Position numbers and translations under genes: made by a program
The notes under the pieces: generated by a model
The model's input: the letters and a program-made list of their open reading frames with translations, nothing else
Told to the model about the DNA's origin: nothing
The model's database searches: none
NCBI RefSeq assembly: GCF_000159035.1
Contig: NZ_DS999576.1
Span: forward strand, 33,148-97,147
Length of the DNA: 64,000 bases
Source: Actinomyces urogenitalis DSM 15434
Lineage (GTDB): Bacteria; Actinomycetota; Actinomycetes; Actinomycetales; Actinomycetaceae
Direction of reading: 5' to 3'
In this document: positions 15,536 to 23,773 of the stretch, one piece after another
Numbering within the stretch: the stretch's first letter is position 1
Layout of the letters: each line of letters opens with the position of its first letter

Positions 15536-16501
15536 GTGTCCAACCTCCTCCGCCTGATTGGACGGCGCCTGGTGGCGCTGCCCGTCATGGTGCTGGGCGT
15601 GACGCTGCTCGTCTTCGTCGTCATGTCCTTCTCCTCCGCAGACCCTGCGCGCTTGGCGCTGGGGGAGTCGGCGACGGCGCAGGCGCTCGAGCAGTACCGC
15701 GAGACCCATCACCTCAATGATCCTCTCCTGTCCCGCTTCTGGGACTACCTCGTGGGGCTCGTCCACGGGGACCTGGGGACGACGTTCACCGGCGTCAAGA
15801 TCTCCGACCTGGTTGCTCAGGCTTTCCCGATCACGCTGCAGCTGACCTTCATCGGCATCTTTGTGGCGGTCATCGCAGCCACGGTACTGGGTGTCATCGC
15901 CGCCCTCTATCGTGACCGGTGGCCCGACCAGGTCATCCGGGTGATCTCGGTGCTGTGCCTGGCCACGCCCTCCTTCTGGCTCGCGCTGCTGCTCATCCAG
16001 CGCTTCGGTGACATCCCGGGCGCCAGTGGCACCTTCCCCTCGGTGGTCACCGAGTGGGTCTCCTTCGGGGACGATCCGGCTGCCTACGTGCGACAGATCT
16101 TCCTGCCCGCCCTGGCCATCGCGGTGCCGAACACCGGCACCTTCACGCGTGTGGTGCGTACTGCCATGGTCGAGGAGCTCGATCGTGACTACGTGCGCAC
16201 CGCCATTGGCGCTGGGATCCCCAAGCCCGTGGTCATCGCCCGCAACGTGCTGCGCAACGCGCTCATCACCCCGCTTACGGTCCTGGGCCTGCGGCTGGGC
16301 TACGCCATGGGCGGCGCCGTCGTCATCGAGATGATCTTCAACATCCAGGGGATGGGCCAGCTCATCTTCCAGGGCATTACCCGTAACGACGTCAACATCG
16401 TCCAGGGCGTGTCCATCACCGTGGCGCTGGCCTTCATCATCATCAACATCGTCGTTGACATGCTCTACGTGCTGGTCAACCCGAGGATCAGGAGCGTCTG
16501 A
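15536..16501 (+). CDS. ABC permease, DppB family (sialic acid type)
   Basis: 321 residues, the first membrane subunit of a peptide-type (PepT) importer. It has the N-terminal helix LVALPVMVLGVTLLVFVVMSF, about six membrane segments, and the EAA loop near RTAIGAGIPKPVVIARNVLRNA that docks the ATPase. GTG 15536 is preceded by AAAGGAG; an earlier start at 15482 lacks one. In this context, beside nan enzymes, it matches SatB-type sialic acid transporters. It overlaps the next gene by one base. Confidence 0.85.
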   Translation: MSNLLRLIGRRLVALPVMVLGVTLLVFVVMSFSSADPARLALGESATAQALEQYRETHHLNDPLLSRFWDYLVGLVHGDLGTTFTGVKISDLVAQAFPITLQLTFIGIFVAVIAATVLGVIAALYRDRWPDQVIRVISVLCLATPSFWLALLLIQRFGDIPGASGTFPSVVTEWVSFGDDPAAYVRQIFLPALAIAVPNTGTFTRVVRTAMVEELDRDYVRTAIGAGIPKPVVIARNVLRNALITPLTVLGLRLGYAMGGAVVIEMIFNIQGMGQLIFQGITRNDVNIVQGVSITVALAFIIINIVVDMLYVLVNPRIRSV

Positions 16502-18645
16502 TGCTGCACCGTCGCACACTCGACAAGGTTGCCCAGCCCGGGCTGCGTTTCCAGGGTTGGAGGAAGCTGCCGCTGGGAAGCAAGATCGTCGTCCTCGTAC
16601 TGGCCCTGGTGGCGCTGATCGCGGTCTTCGCCCCGCTGGTGGCTCCCTACAACCCTGGAGCCACAGGCCTGGCCGCCAGTGAGACTGTCACCCACGTGGA
16701 GGGAGTGGGAGACATCGTCTCCTCCGACCCCGCCACCGCTCCCTCCTTCAGCCATCTCTTCGGTACCGATGCCACCGGCCGTGACATCTTCTCCCGCGCG
16801 GTCTACGGCGCCAGGGTCTCGCTCGTCGTGGGCCTGAGCGCCACCGGTATCGCCCTGGCCCTGGCTACGGTGCTGGGCGCCGTGGCGGCCACCAGCCGCA
16901 AGTGGATCGGCGAGGCCGTCATGCGCGTGCTCGACGTCGTCATGTCCTTCCCCGGTATCGCGCTGGCCGCGGTGCTGGTGCTGGCGATGTCGACCCGGCT
17001 GCCGATGGTGCCCGTCATCATCATCGCGACCGCGGTCGTCTACACCCCGCAGCTCACCCGAGTCGTGCGGGCCAACGTCCTGGCTCAGTTCGGTGAGGAC
17101 TACGTGGCCGCTTCCAAGGTGATGGGCGCTCGTGTGCCCTGGATCCTGGCCAAGCACGTCGTGCGCAACTGCGTGGCCCCGATCATGGTCTACGCCACGG
17201 TCCTGGTGGCTGACGCCATCGTCTTCGAGGCCTCACTGTCCTTCATCGGTGCGGGCATCACCTCGGTCAACACCCCGACCTGGGGCAACATGCTCTCCGA
17301 GGGCAAGGCACTGCTGCTGTCAGGGCACTGGTGGCCGACCTTCTTCCCCGGATTGATGATCCTCATCACCACGCTGTGCCTCAACGTCCTGTCCGAGGGC
17401 CTGACCGACGCCATGGCCTCGCCGCGTATCCGCGCCAACGTCGACGTCGAGGCGGACGAGGAGGCGATGCAGACCGAGCACGCTTGGAAGGAGGCCGGGG
17501 CCGCGGTGCGCTCGCACGCCGATCTGCCCGCCGATGCCGTCACCCAGGCGCAGGTCTCCGAGCTGACCGGGCTGGTCGAGCCTGCTGCCGAGGAGACTCC
17601 TCTGGAGGAACGCCTGGCCACGCTGCGCCGGGCCGAGCTCGCGCGCCAGGACCGACTGGTCTACCCCACCCCCGAGGCCGAGCCGGTCCTGGAGGTCAAG
17701 AACCTCTCGATTGCCTTCCCGGCACAGCACGGCGACGTCAACATCGTCGACGACGTCTCCTTCTCCGTTCGCCCCGGCGAGACCATGGGGCTGGTGGGTG
17801 AGTCCGGCTGCGGGAAGTCGATCACCTCGATGGCCGTCATGGGGCTGCTGCCTCCGACGGCGCGCATCACGGGTGAGATCCTGTTCAAGGGACGCAACAT
17901 CTTGGAGATGACGCTCGCGGAGCACAACGCCCTGCGAGGTCACGAGATGAGCATGATCTACCAGGACGCCTTGTCCTCCCTCAACCCCTCGATGCTCATC
18001 CGTTCCCAGATGAAGCAGCTGACTCGCCGAGGGGGCACCCGCAGCGCCGAGGAGCTGCTCGATCTGGTTGGGCTGGACCCGGTCCGCACGCTCAAGAGCT
18101 ACCCGCATGAGCTGTCCGGCGGACAGCGTCAGCGCGTCCTGATCGCGATGGCCCTGACGCGAGACCCGAGCCTGGTCATCGCTGACGAGCCCACCACGGC
18201 CCTGGACGTCACGGTCCAGAAGCAGGTGATCGACCTGCTCAACGACCTGCGCGAGAAGCTCGGCTTCGCCATGGTCTTCGTCAGCCACGACCTGGCACTG
18301 GTTGCCAAGGTCGCCCACCGGGTGACGGTGATGTACGCGGGCCAGGTGGTTGAGCAGGCGGGGACCAGTGAGCTGCTGACCAACCCCGTCCACGAGTACA
18401 CCCGGGGCCTGCTCGGCGCGGTCCTGTCCATCGAGGCAGGCTCCAACCGCCTCCACCAGGTGCGGGGCACCGTTCCCAGCCCCTCAGAGTTCGTCAAGGG
18501 TGACCGCTTCGCCCCGCGCTCGTCCTACCCCACGGTCGGCCTGGACACCCGCCCGGTGCTCAAGCCGGTTGCCGCCGGCAGCGACCACTTCTACGCCGTC
18601 ACGCCTGAGCTTGAGGCGATCCTCGCCAAGGAGGCCATGTCATGA
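16501..18645 (+). CDS. Fused ABC permease-ATPase (DppC-DppD)
   Basis: 714 residues. Residues 1 to about 300 are a DppC-family membrane subunit (FGTDATGRDIFSRAVYGARVS, EAA loop near KVMGARVPWILAKHVVRN). A charged linker of about 80 residues follows, then a complete ATPase with Walker A GESGCGKS (about 433), LSGGQRQR, Walker B VIADEPTTALD and a VSHDLAL switch His. The C-terminus carries the oligopeptide-type extension. Permease and ATPase are separate proteins in most Dpp/Sat systems; the reading frame here is continuous. Substrate is inferred from the nan context. Confidence 0.88.
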   Translation: MLHRRTLDKVAQPGLRFQGWRKLPLGSKIVVLVLALVALIAVFAPLVAPYNPGATGLAASETVTHVEGVGDIVSSDPATAPSFSHLFGTDATGRDIFSRAVYGARVSLVVGLSATGIALALATVLGAVAATSRKWIGEAVMRVLDVVMSFPGIALAAVLVLAMSTRLPMVPVIIIATAVVYTPQLTRVVRANVLAQFGEDYVAASKVMGARVPWILAKHVVRNCVAPIMVYATVLVADAIVFEASLSFIGAGITSVNTPTWGNMLSEGKALLLSGHWWPTFFPGLMILITTLCLNVLSEGLTDAMASPRIRANVDVEADEEAMQTEHAWKEAGAAVRSHADLPADAVTQAQVSELTGLVEPAAEETPLEERLATLRRAELARQDRLVYPTPEAEPVLEVKNLSIAFPAQHGDVNIVDDVSFSVRPGETMGLVGESGCGKSITSMAVMGLLPPTARITGEILFKGRNILEMTLAEHNALRGHEMSMIYQDALSSLNPSMLIRSQMKQLTRRGGTRSAEELLDLVGLDPVRTLKSYPHELSGGQRQRVLIAMALTRDPSLVIADEPTTALDVTVQKQVIDLLNDLREKLGFAMVFVSHDLALVAKVAHRVTVMYAGQVVEQAGTSELLTNPVHEYTRGLLGAVLSIEAGSNRLHQVRGTVPSPSEFVKGDRFAPRSSYPTVGLDTRPVLKPVAAGSDHFYAVTPELEAILAKEAMS

Positions 18646-19466
18646 GCGCCCAATCCGCTTCCACCTGGGACCCGCAGACCGACCCGGTGATCGAGCTGCG
18701 TCACGCCCACGTCATCCACAAGTCCCGCACCGGCAAGCTGTTTCGCCCGGACACGGTGCATGCCGTCAACGACGTCTCGCTGACCGTACGCCGCGGAGAG
18801 ACCCTGGGTCTGGTGGGTGAGTCCGGCTGCGGTAAGTCCACCACCGCCCGTGTCATGGTGGGGCTACAGCCCCTGACCAAGGGTGAGGTGTACTTCAAGG
18901 GACGTCGCCTGGGCAGCTCGGCGGCGGACCGTAAGGCCCTGGGCCGCTCGGTGTCCGTGGTCTTCCAGGACCCGGCCACGGCGCTCAACCCACGCATGAT
19001 CGTTCACGACACCCTGATCGATCCGCTCAACGTCCACGGCATCGGTTCCCCGAAGGAGCGCGAGGCGAGGGTACGTGACCTGCTGCACCTGGTGGGACTG
19101 CCTCCCAGCGCCCTGGAGGTCCTGCCCCGGCAGATCTCTGGCGGGCAGCGTCAACGCGTGGCCATCGCCCGAGCACGGGCGCTAGAGCCGGACATCATCG
19201 TCGCGGACGAGCCCACCAGCGCCCTGGACGTGTCCGTGCGCGCCCAGGTCCTCAACCTCCTCCAGGACCTCAAGAGCGCGCTCGGTCTGGGGCTGGTCTT
19301 CATCAGTCACGACATCAACACCGTGCGCTACGTCTCCGACCGCATCGCCGTCATGTACTTCGGCGAGATCGTCGAGATGAACACGACCCAGGAGATCTTC
19401 TCCCGCCCGCAGCAGGACTACACCCGCACCCTCCTGGGCGCGGTGCCCAGCCTGCTTGAGGCATGA
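18642..19466 (+). CDS. ABC transporter ATPase, DppF family
   Basis: 274 residues, ATGA-coupled to the fused subunit. Walker A GESGCGKST, QRVAIARA after ISGGQ, Walker B IIVADEPTSALD and FISHDINTV are all present, so it is a competent second ATPase. It pairs with the ATPase half of the preceding protein to power the importer. Confidence 0.9.
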   Translation: MSAQSASTWDPQTDPVIELRHAHVIHKSRTGKLFRPDTVHAVNDVSLTVRRGETLGLVGESGCGKSTTARVMVGLQPLTKGEVYFKGRRLGSSAADRKALGRSVSVVFQDPATALNPRMIVHDTLIDPLNVHGIGSPKEREARVRDLLHLVGLPPSALEVLPRQISGGQRQRVAIARARALEPDIIVADEPTSALDVSVRAQVLNLLQDLKSALGLGLVFISHDINTVRYVSDRIAVMYFGEIVEMNTTQEIFSRPQQDYTRTLLGAVPSLLEA

Positions 19467-19504
19467 CTGCAACCCCTGTCCCACCAACGTTAGGAAACAC
19501 CACT

Positions 19505-20422
19505 ATGGATACCCGATTCACCGGTGTCATCCCCCCTGTCATCACGCCCTTCAAGGACGGCCAGATCGATCTGGACAGCCTGGACCACCTCGTTGACCTT
19601 CTCATCGACGCCGGTGTCAACGGCCTGTTCCTCCTGGGATCCTCCGCCGAGACCGCCTACCTCACTGACGCCCAGCGTGAGCTGGTGGTCACGCGTGTGG
19701 TTGACCGCGCCGCCGGCCGTCTGCCCGTGCTGGTCGGTGCCATTGACACAACAGCGAATCGCGTCATCGAGCACGCCCGCCGGGCCCAGGCGTTGGGGGC
19801 TGACGCCATCGTGGCGGCCTGCCCCTTCTACGCCATCAATGACATGACCGAGATCGCTGAGCACTTCACCGCCATCCGTCAGGCCGTGGACCTGCCGCTG
19901 TTCGCCTACGACGTGCCGGTGCGCCTGAACGGCAAGAAGCTCGCCGTGGACATGCTCGTGCGTCTGGGTGGCCTGGGGGTGCTCGACGGCGTCAAGGACT
20001 CCTCTGGCGATGACGTCGCCTTCCGGCGCCTGGTGGCCGCCAACGAGGAGGCTGGGCACCCGCTGGTGCTGCTGACCGGGCATGAGTGCGTGGTCGACGG
20101 CATGCTGCTGCTGGGCGGGGACGGGATGGTACCGGGCTACGGCAACGTCGAGCCCCGCCCCTACGTTGAGCTGTGGCAGGCGGCCCAGCGTGGCGACTGG
20201 CAGGAAGCGCGGCGGATCCAGGACCGGATCTGCGCTGGTTTCGAGATCGTCTTCGTGCCGCAGGGGCGCTCGGCTGACGCCTCGGGCATCGGGGCGTTTA
20301 AGACCGTCATGGAGGCCCAGGGTACGATCGCCTCGAACGAGATGGCCTTCCCGGTACGCGCGCTGACGGGCGAGACGAAGGAGAAGGTCGTGGCTATCGC
20401 CCGAGAACAGGGGCTGATCTGA
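19505..20422 (+). CDS. nanA: N-acetylneuraminate lyase-like aldolase
   Basis: 305 residues of the DapA/NanA class I aldolase family. The carboxylate-binding GSSAET (near 45), the Tyr segment FAYDVPVRLNGKKL and the Schiff-base Lys in LDGVKDSSGD (near 165) are visible. The family also contains dihydrodipicolinate synthase, but adjacent NanK and NanE homologues and the transporter point to cleavage of sialic acid into ManNAc and pyruvate. ATG 19505 follows TAGGAAA; ATG 19463, overlapping the ATPase stop, is an alternative that would add 14 residues. Confidence 0.8.
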   Translation: MDTRFTGVIPPVITPFKDGQIDLDSLDHLVDLLIDAGVNGLFLLGSSAETAYLTDAQRELVVTRVVDRAAGRLPVLVGAIDTTANRVIEHARRAQALGADAIVAACPFYAINDMTEIAEHFTAIRQAVDLPLFAYDVPVRLNGKKLAVDMLVRLGGLGVLDGVKDSSGDDVAFRRLVAANEEAGHPLVLLTGHECVVDGMLLLGGDGMVPGYGNVEPRPYVELWQAAQRGDWQEARRIQDRICAGFEIVFVPQGRSADASGIGAFKTVMEAQGTIASNEMAFPVRALTGETKEKVVAIAREQGLI

Positions 20423-20423
20423 C

Positions 20424-21461
20424 ATGAGCACGCGGGACGACTCGCGCCCGGGCACCGAGGAGGATCCTGTCCTCGTTGGTGTGGACCTCGGAGGGACCAA
20501 GATCGCCGCCTGCCTGGTGACGGTCAGTGGTCAGCTGCGAGGCGAGGTCCACCAGGTCCCCACTCCTGGGCGGGAGGGTCCCGCGGCCATGCTCGCTGCG
20601 ATCGCCGGGCTAGTCGGCCAGGTCGTCGCCGCTGGCACCCATGGCGGGCGCTCGCCCCGCCCACTGGCGGTCGGGATCGGCTCGGCCGGCATCATTGACG
20701 CACGCAGCGGGGTGGTGCTCTCGGCCACCGACGCGATCGCCGGGTGGCCGGGGACGAACGTGGCCGACGGCGTGGCTCGCCTCCTGCCCGGTGCCGGGGT
20801 GCTGGCCCCTGACGGCCAGGCACCGCTCGTGCACGTCGATAACGACGTCAACGCCTACGCGGCTGGCGAGGCGTGGCTGGGAGCCGGGCACGGGGCCTCT
20901 AGCGCCCTGGTCGTAGCGGTAGGCACCGGGGTCGGCGGTGCGCTGGTCCTGGGCGGAGCTGTGCATCACGGCACCCACTTCCTGGCCGGCGAGATCGGGC
21001 ACATGCCGAGCCAGGCCGCGGCGGGCGAGCCGTGCACCTGCGGCAAGTCCGGTCACCTGGAGGCCGTAGCTGCCGGCCCGCAGATCGCTCGCCGTTACCG
21101 CGAGGCCACGGGGGAGACCTCGGTGACCACGGCGCTGGAGGTTGAGCGCCGCGCGCAGGGTGGCGACGTCGTCGCGCAGCGGGTCTATGAGGAGGCCGCG
21201 GTCGCGCTGGGGCGGGGCATCGCCCAGATCGTCACGGCGGTGGACCCGCAGCGCGTCATCATCTCCGGAGGACTCGCACGCTCCGGGGACCTGTGGTGGC
21301 AGCCGCTGCGACGCACGGTGGCTGACGAGCTCATCGAGCTCATCGCGGACTCGACTGAGCTGCTTCCTGCAACGTTGGGGACGACGGCGCCGATCATCGG
21401 CGCCGCGCACGAGGCCTGGCTGCGTCTGCCGCAGGCTGCTGGTGAGAGGAACGAGGCATGA
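20424..21461 (+). CDS. nanK: ROK-family kinase, likely ManNAc kinase
   Basis: 345 residues. The ATP site VGVDLGGTKIAA near 14, the catalytic Asp in VDNDVNAYA, and a zinc loop CTCGKSGHLE are ROK hallmarks; the third zinc ligand is His where many ROK proteins have Cys. Placement between the lyase and epimerase indicates phosphorylation of N-acetylmannosamine. Glucokinase or GlcNAc kinase activity cannot be excluded from sequence. It begins two bases after nanA. Confidence 0.82.
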   Translation: MSTRDDSRPGTEEDPVLVGVDLGGTKIAACLVTVSGQLRGEVHQVPTPGREGPAAMLAAIAGLVGQVVAAGTHGGRSPRPLAVGIGSAGIIDARSGVVLSATDAIAGWPGTNVADGVARLLPGAGVLAPDGQAPLVHVDNDVNAYAAGEAWLGAGHGASSALVVAVGTGVGGALVLGGAVHHGTHFLAGEIGHMPSQAAAGEPCTCGKSGHLEAVAAGPQIARRYREATGETSVTTALEVERRAQGGDVVAQRVYEEAAVALGRGIAQIVTAVDPQRVIISGGLARSGDLWWQPLRRTVADELIELIADSTELLPATLGTTAPIIGAAHEAWLRLPQAAGERNEA

Positions 21462-22159
21462 TGACGAGCACGATGACCAAGACCGAGATCCTTGACCGGC
21501 TGCGCGGTGGGCTCATCGCCTCTGCCCAGGCCTATCCGGGCGAGCCGATGCGTGACCCGCGCACGATGGACGAGGTAGCGCAGGCCTGCGTGGCCGGCGG
21601 CGCCGTCGGCATCCGTGCCCAGGGACTGGCCGACCTGGCCCTGATCACCCAGCACGTGGACGTCCCGGTGATCGGACTGTGGAAGGACGGGCACGACGGG
21701 GTCTTCATCACCCCAACCCTCACCCACGCCGTGGCCGTGGCTGCCACCGGCTGCCAGATCGTGGCGATGGACGCCACCCGCAGGCCCCGCCCTGACGGGC
21801 GGACCTTTGCTCAGACCGTCGCAGGCCTGAAGGAAGCATTCCCCTCCGTGCTCGTCATGGCCGACTGCGGGTGCCTGGAGGACGCCCAGGCGGCCCAGGA
21901 CGGGGGAACGGACATGCTGGGTACCACGCTGGCTGGCTACACCGGGGACCGGCCCAAGACCGACGGCCCGGATATCGAGCTGGTGGACCAGGTCGCGGCC
22001 ATCGCCCAGGTCCCGCTCATCGTCGAGGGGCGGGTTCACACGCCTGAGCAGGCTCGCACCGTCATGGAGCACGGGGCCTTCGCCGTGGTGGTCGGTACCG
22101 CGATCACCCATCCCACGACCATCACCTCCTGGTTCGTCGACGCCGTCGCCCGTCACTGA
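21458..22159 (+). CDS. nanE: ManNAc-6-phosphate 2-epimerase
   Basis: 233 residues, a TIM-barrel enzyme converting ManNAc-6-P into GlcNAc-6-P. The N-terminal GLIASAQAYPGEPMRDP and GAVGIRAQG, the catalytic Lys in GLWKDGHDG, and MADCGCLEDA, then GTTLAGYTG, match NanE closely. It is ATGA-coupled to the kinase and ends the operon before a strong hairpin. GlcNAc-6-P deacetylase, needed next, is not in the window; nagB is at 25651. Confidence 0.93.
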   Translation: MMTSTMTKTEILDRLRGGLIASAQAYPGEPMRDPRTMDEVAQACVAGGAVGIRAQGLADLALITQHVDVPVIGLWKDGHDGVFITPTLTHAVAVAATGCQIVAMDATRRPRPDGRTFAQTVAGLKEAFPSVLVMADCGCLEDAQAAQDGGTDMLGTTLAGYTGDRPKTDGPDIELVDQVAAIAQVPLIVEGRVHTPEQARTVMEHGAFAVVVGTAITHPTTITSWFVDAVARH

Positions 22160-22190
22160 CGGCGGCTGAGTCCTCCCGCACCGCACCACG

Positions 22191-22232
22191 GTGGGCCGGT
22201 CCCTACGCTGTAGCGCGCAGGGGCCGGCCCAC
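22191..22232 (+). terminator. nan operon terminator
   Basis: A 14-bp stem with one G-T pair, 22191-22204 with 22219-22232, lies 31 bases after the nanE stop. The remaining 230 bases before HU hold no gene, presumably the HU promoter. Confidence 0.8.
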
Positions 22233-22463
22233 TGTCGTGTGATCCTCATGTGGCTGGCGGGCCTGAGTGGGGGCAGGGCGCAGTCTCATCGGGTTGTGGT
22301 TGGTGTGACACATGTGACCCAAGAGGCAGCGTCGGAGTGAAAAGTGACGTTCTCCGCCCCGAATCTGTCCGCCGTATCTGACAAAACCGCCGTTTTATGC
22401 ATAGCGTTACGGCCAGCGGCACCGAACCGACCGGTGCCCACCCACGAACTGAGAGGCAGATAC

Positions 22464-22745
22464 ATGTCCGTCAACCGCACTGAGCTCATCGCCGCCATCG
22501 CCGAGAAGGCTGGCCTGACCAAGACCGACGCCGACGCCTTCCTCGGCGCTTTCCAGGAGGTCCTGGTTGAGAACGTCGCCAAGGGCGAGGCTGTCAAGAT
22601 CACGGGTCTCATGGGCGTCGAGCGCGTCGAGCGCGCTGCTCGCACCGGCCGCAACCCCCGCACCGGTGAGGAGATCCAGATCCCGGCTGGCTACGGCGTC
22701 AAGCTGACCGTCGGCTCCGCCCTGAAGAAGGCCGTCGCCAAGTGA
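22464..22745 (+). CDS. hup: HU-family DNA-binding protein
   Basis: 93 residues, a histone-like nucleoid protein. It starts MSVNRTELIAAIAEKAGLTK, has the dimer core FLGAFQEVLVENVAKGE, the arm around ARTGRNPRTGEEIQIPA and ends LKKAVAK, as in short actinobacterial HU without a Lys-rich tail. ATG 22464 is the family start although the frame is open further upstream. Monocistronic, followed by a strong terminator. Confidence 0.95.
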   Translation: MSVNRTELIAAIAEKAGLTKTDADAFLGAFQEVLVENVAKGEAVKITGLMGVERVERAARTGRNPRTGEEIQIPAGYGVKLTVGSALKKAVAK

Positions 22746-22788
22746 CGATCCGCTGACCTCCTCGCCTGGCGAGGACGTCGCGAGCGAG

Positions 22789-22816
22789 GGCGTGCCACCA
22801 CGGCTGGTGGCACGCC
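22789..22816 (+). terminator. HU terminator
   Basis: A 12-bp perfect stem, GGCGTGCCACCA and its complement, with a 4-nt loop. Confidence 0.85.
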
Positions 22817-22897
22817 TTCGTCGTCTGTCCGGGCAGGACAGGGCAGATCCTCCAAGGGGAGGAGGACGGTGTCGGTGTCTCTCCGTAAGGTGTGGCT

Positions 22898-23773
22898 ATG
22901 AGCCAGAGCACGCCTTTCGACGCCGTCCCTCCAGCAGGCCCAGGCGGCGAGCACCCCTCCGCCTGGCAGCCGGCCCCTGACGCCGCAGCCCCCGTGAGCG
23001 CACCGGAGGCGAGCGTGCCCGCGCTGGTCTGCCAAGGGCTGTGCAAGGCCTTTGGACAGAAGCTTGCGGTGGACCATCTCACTCTGACGGTGCCGGCTGG
23101 CTCGGTCTACGGCGTGGTGGGGCCCAACGGCGCCGGCAAGACAACCACCCTGTCCATGGCCACCGGCCTACTCGTCCCGGACGCTGGCCGCGTCCTGGTC
23201 CACGGGGCGGACGTGTGGCGGGAGCCTGGCCGGGCCAAGGCCCTGCTGGGCGTCCTCCCCGATGGCCTGCGCACCTTTGACCGGCTCAGTGGCCTGGACC
23301 TGGTGACCTACTCAGGCCTCCTGCGTGGACTGGACCGCGAGGTCGTGGTGCCGCGGGCCATCCAGCTCCTCCACGTCCTGGGGCTGTGGGAGGCGGGTAC
23401 CACGCTGGTGGCCGACTACTCCGCCGGCATGCGCAAGAAGGTCCACCTGGCCTGCGCTCTGGTGCACTCTCCCTCCGTCCTGGTCCTGGACGAGCCCTTC
23501 GAGGCCGTGGACCCCGTCTCGGCCCAGACCATCCAGGGGCTGCTGACAGACTTCGCCGGCGCCGGGGGCACGGTCATCATTTCCAGCCACGTCATGGCCA
23601 CGGTGCAGCGCTTCTGCAGCCACGTCGCGGTCATCGCCGCCGGCCGGGTCCTGGCGGCAGGGGCCACGCAGGAGGTTGCGGCCGGGCAGGACCTGGACAC
23701 GCGCTTTGCCCAGCTGGTCGGGGCGCCGGCAACGCGGGAGGAGCTGTCGTGGTTGCGACCCTCGTCCGTCTGA
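22898..23773 (+). CDS. ABC-2 type exporter ATPase
   Basis: 291 residues. A 45-residue Pro/Ala-rich leader precedes a standard ATPase: Walker A GPNGAGKTT, signature YSAGMRKKV, Walker B VLVLDEPFEAVD and switch His in ISSHVMATV. It partners with the membrane protein starting inside its 3' end. The signature lacks the usual SGGQ, a variation common in exporters of the CcmA/YadG kind. Substrate unknown. GTG 22892 is an alternative start two codons earlier. Confidence 0.85.
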   Translation: MSQSTPFDAVPPAGPGGEHPSAWQPAPDAAAPVSAPEASVPALVCQGLCKAFGQKLAVDHLTLTVPAGSVYGVVGPNGAGKTTTLSMATGLLVPDAGRVLVHGADVWREPGRAKALLGVLPDGLRTFDRLSGLDLVTYSGLLRGLDREVVVPRAIQLLHVLGLWEAGTTLVADYSAGMRKKVHLACALVHSPSVLVLDEPFEAVDPVSAQTIQGLLTDFAGAGGTVIISSHVMATVQRFCSHVAVIAAGRVLAAGATQEVAAGQDLDTRFAQLVGAPATREELSWLRPSSV

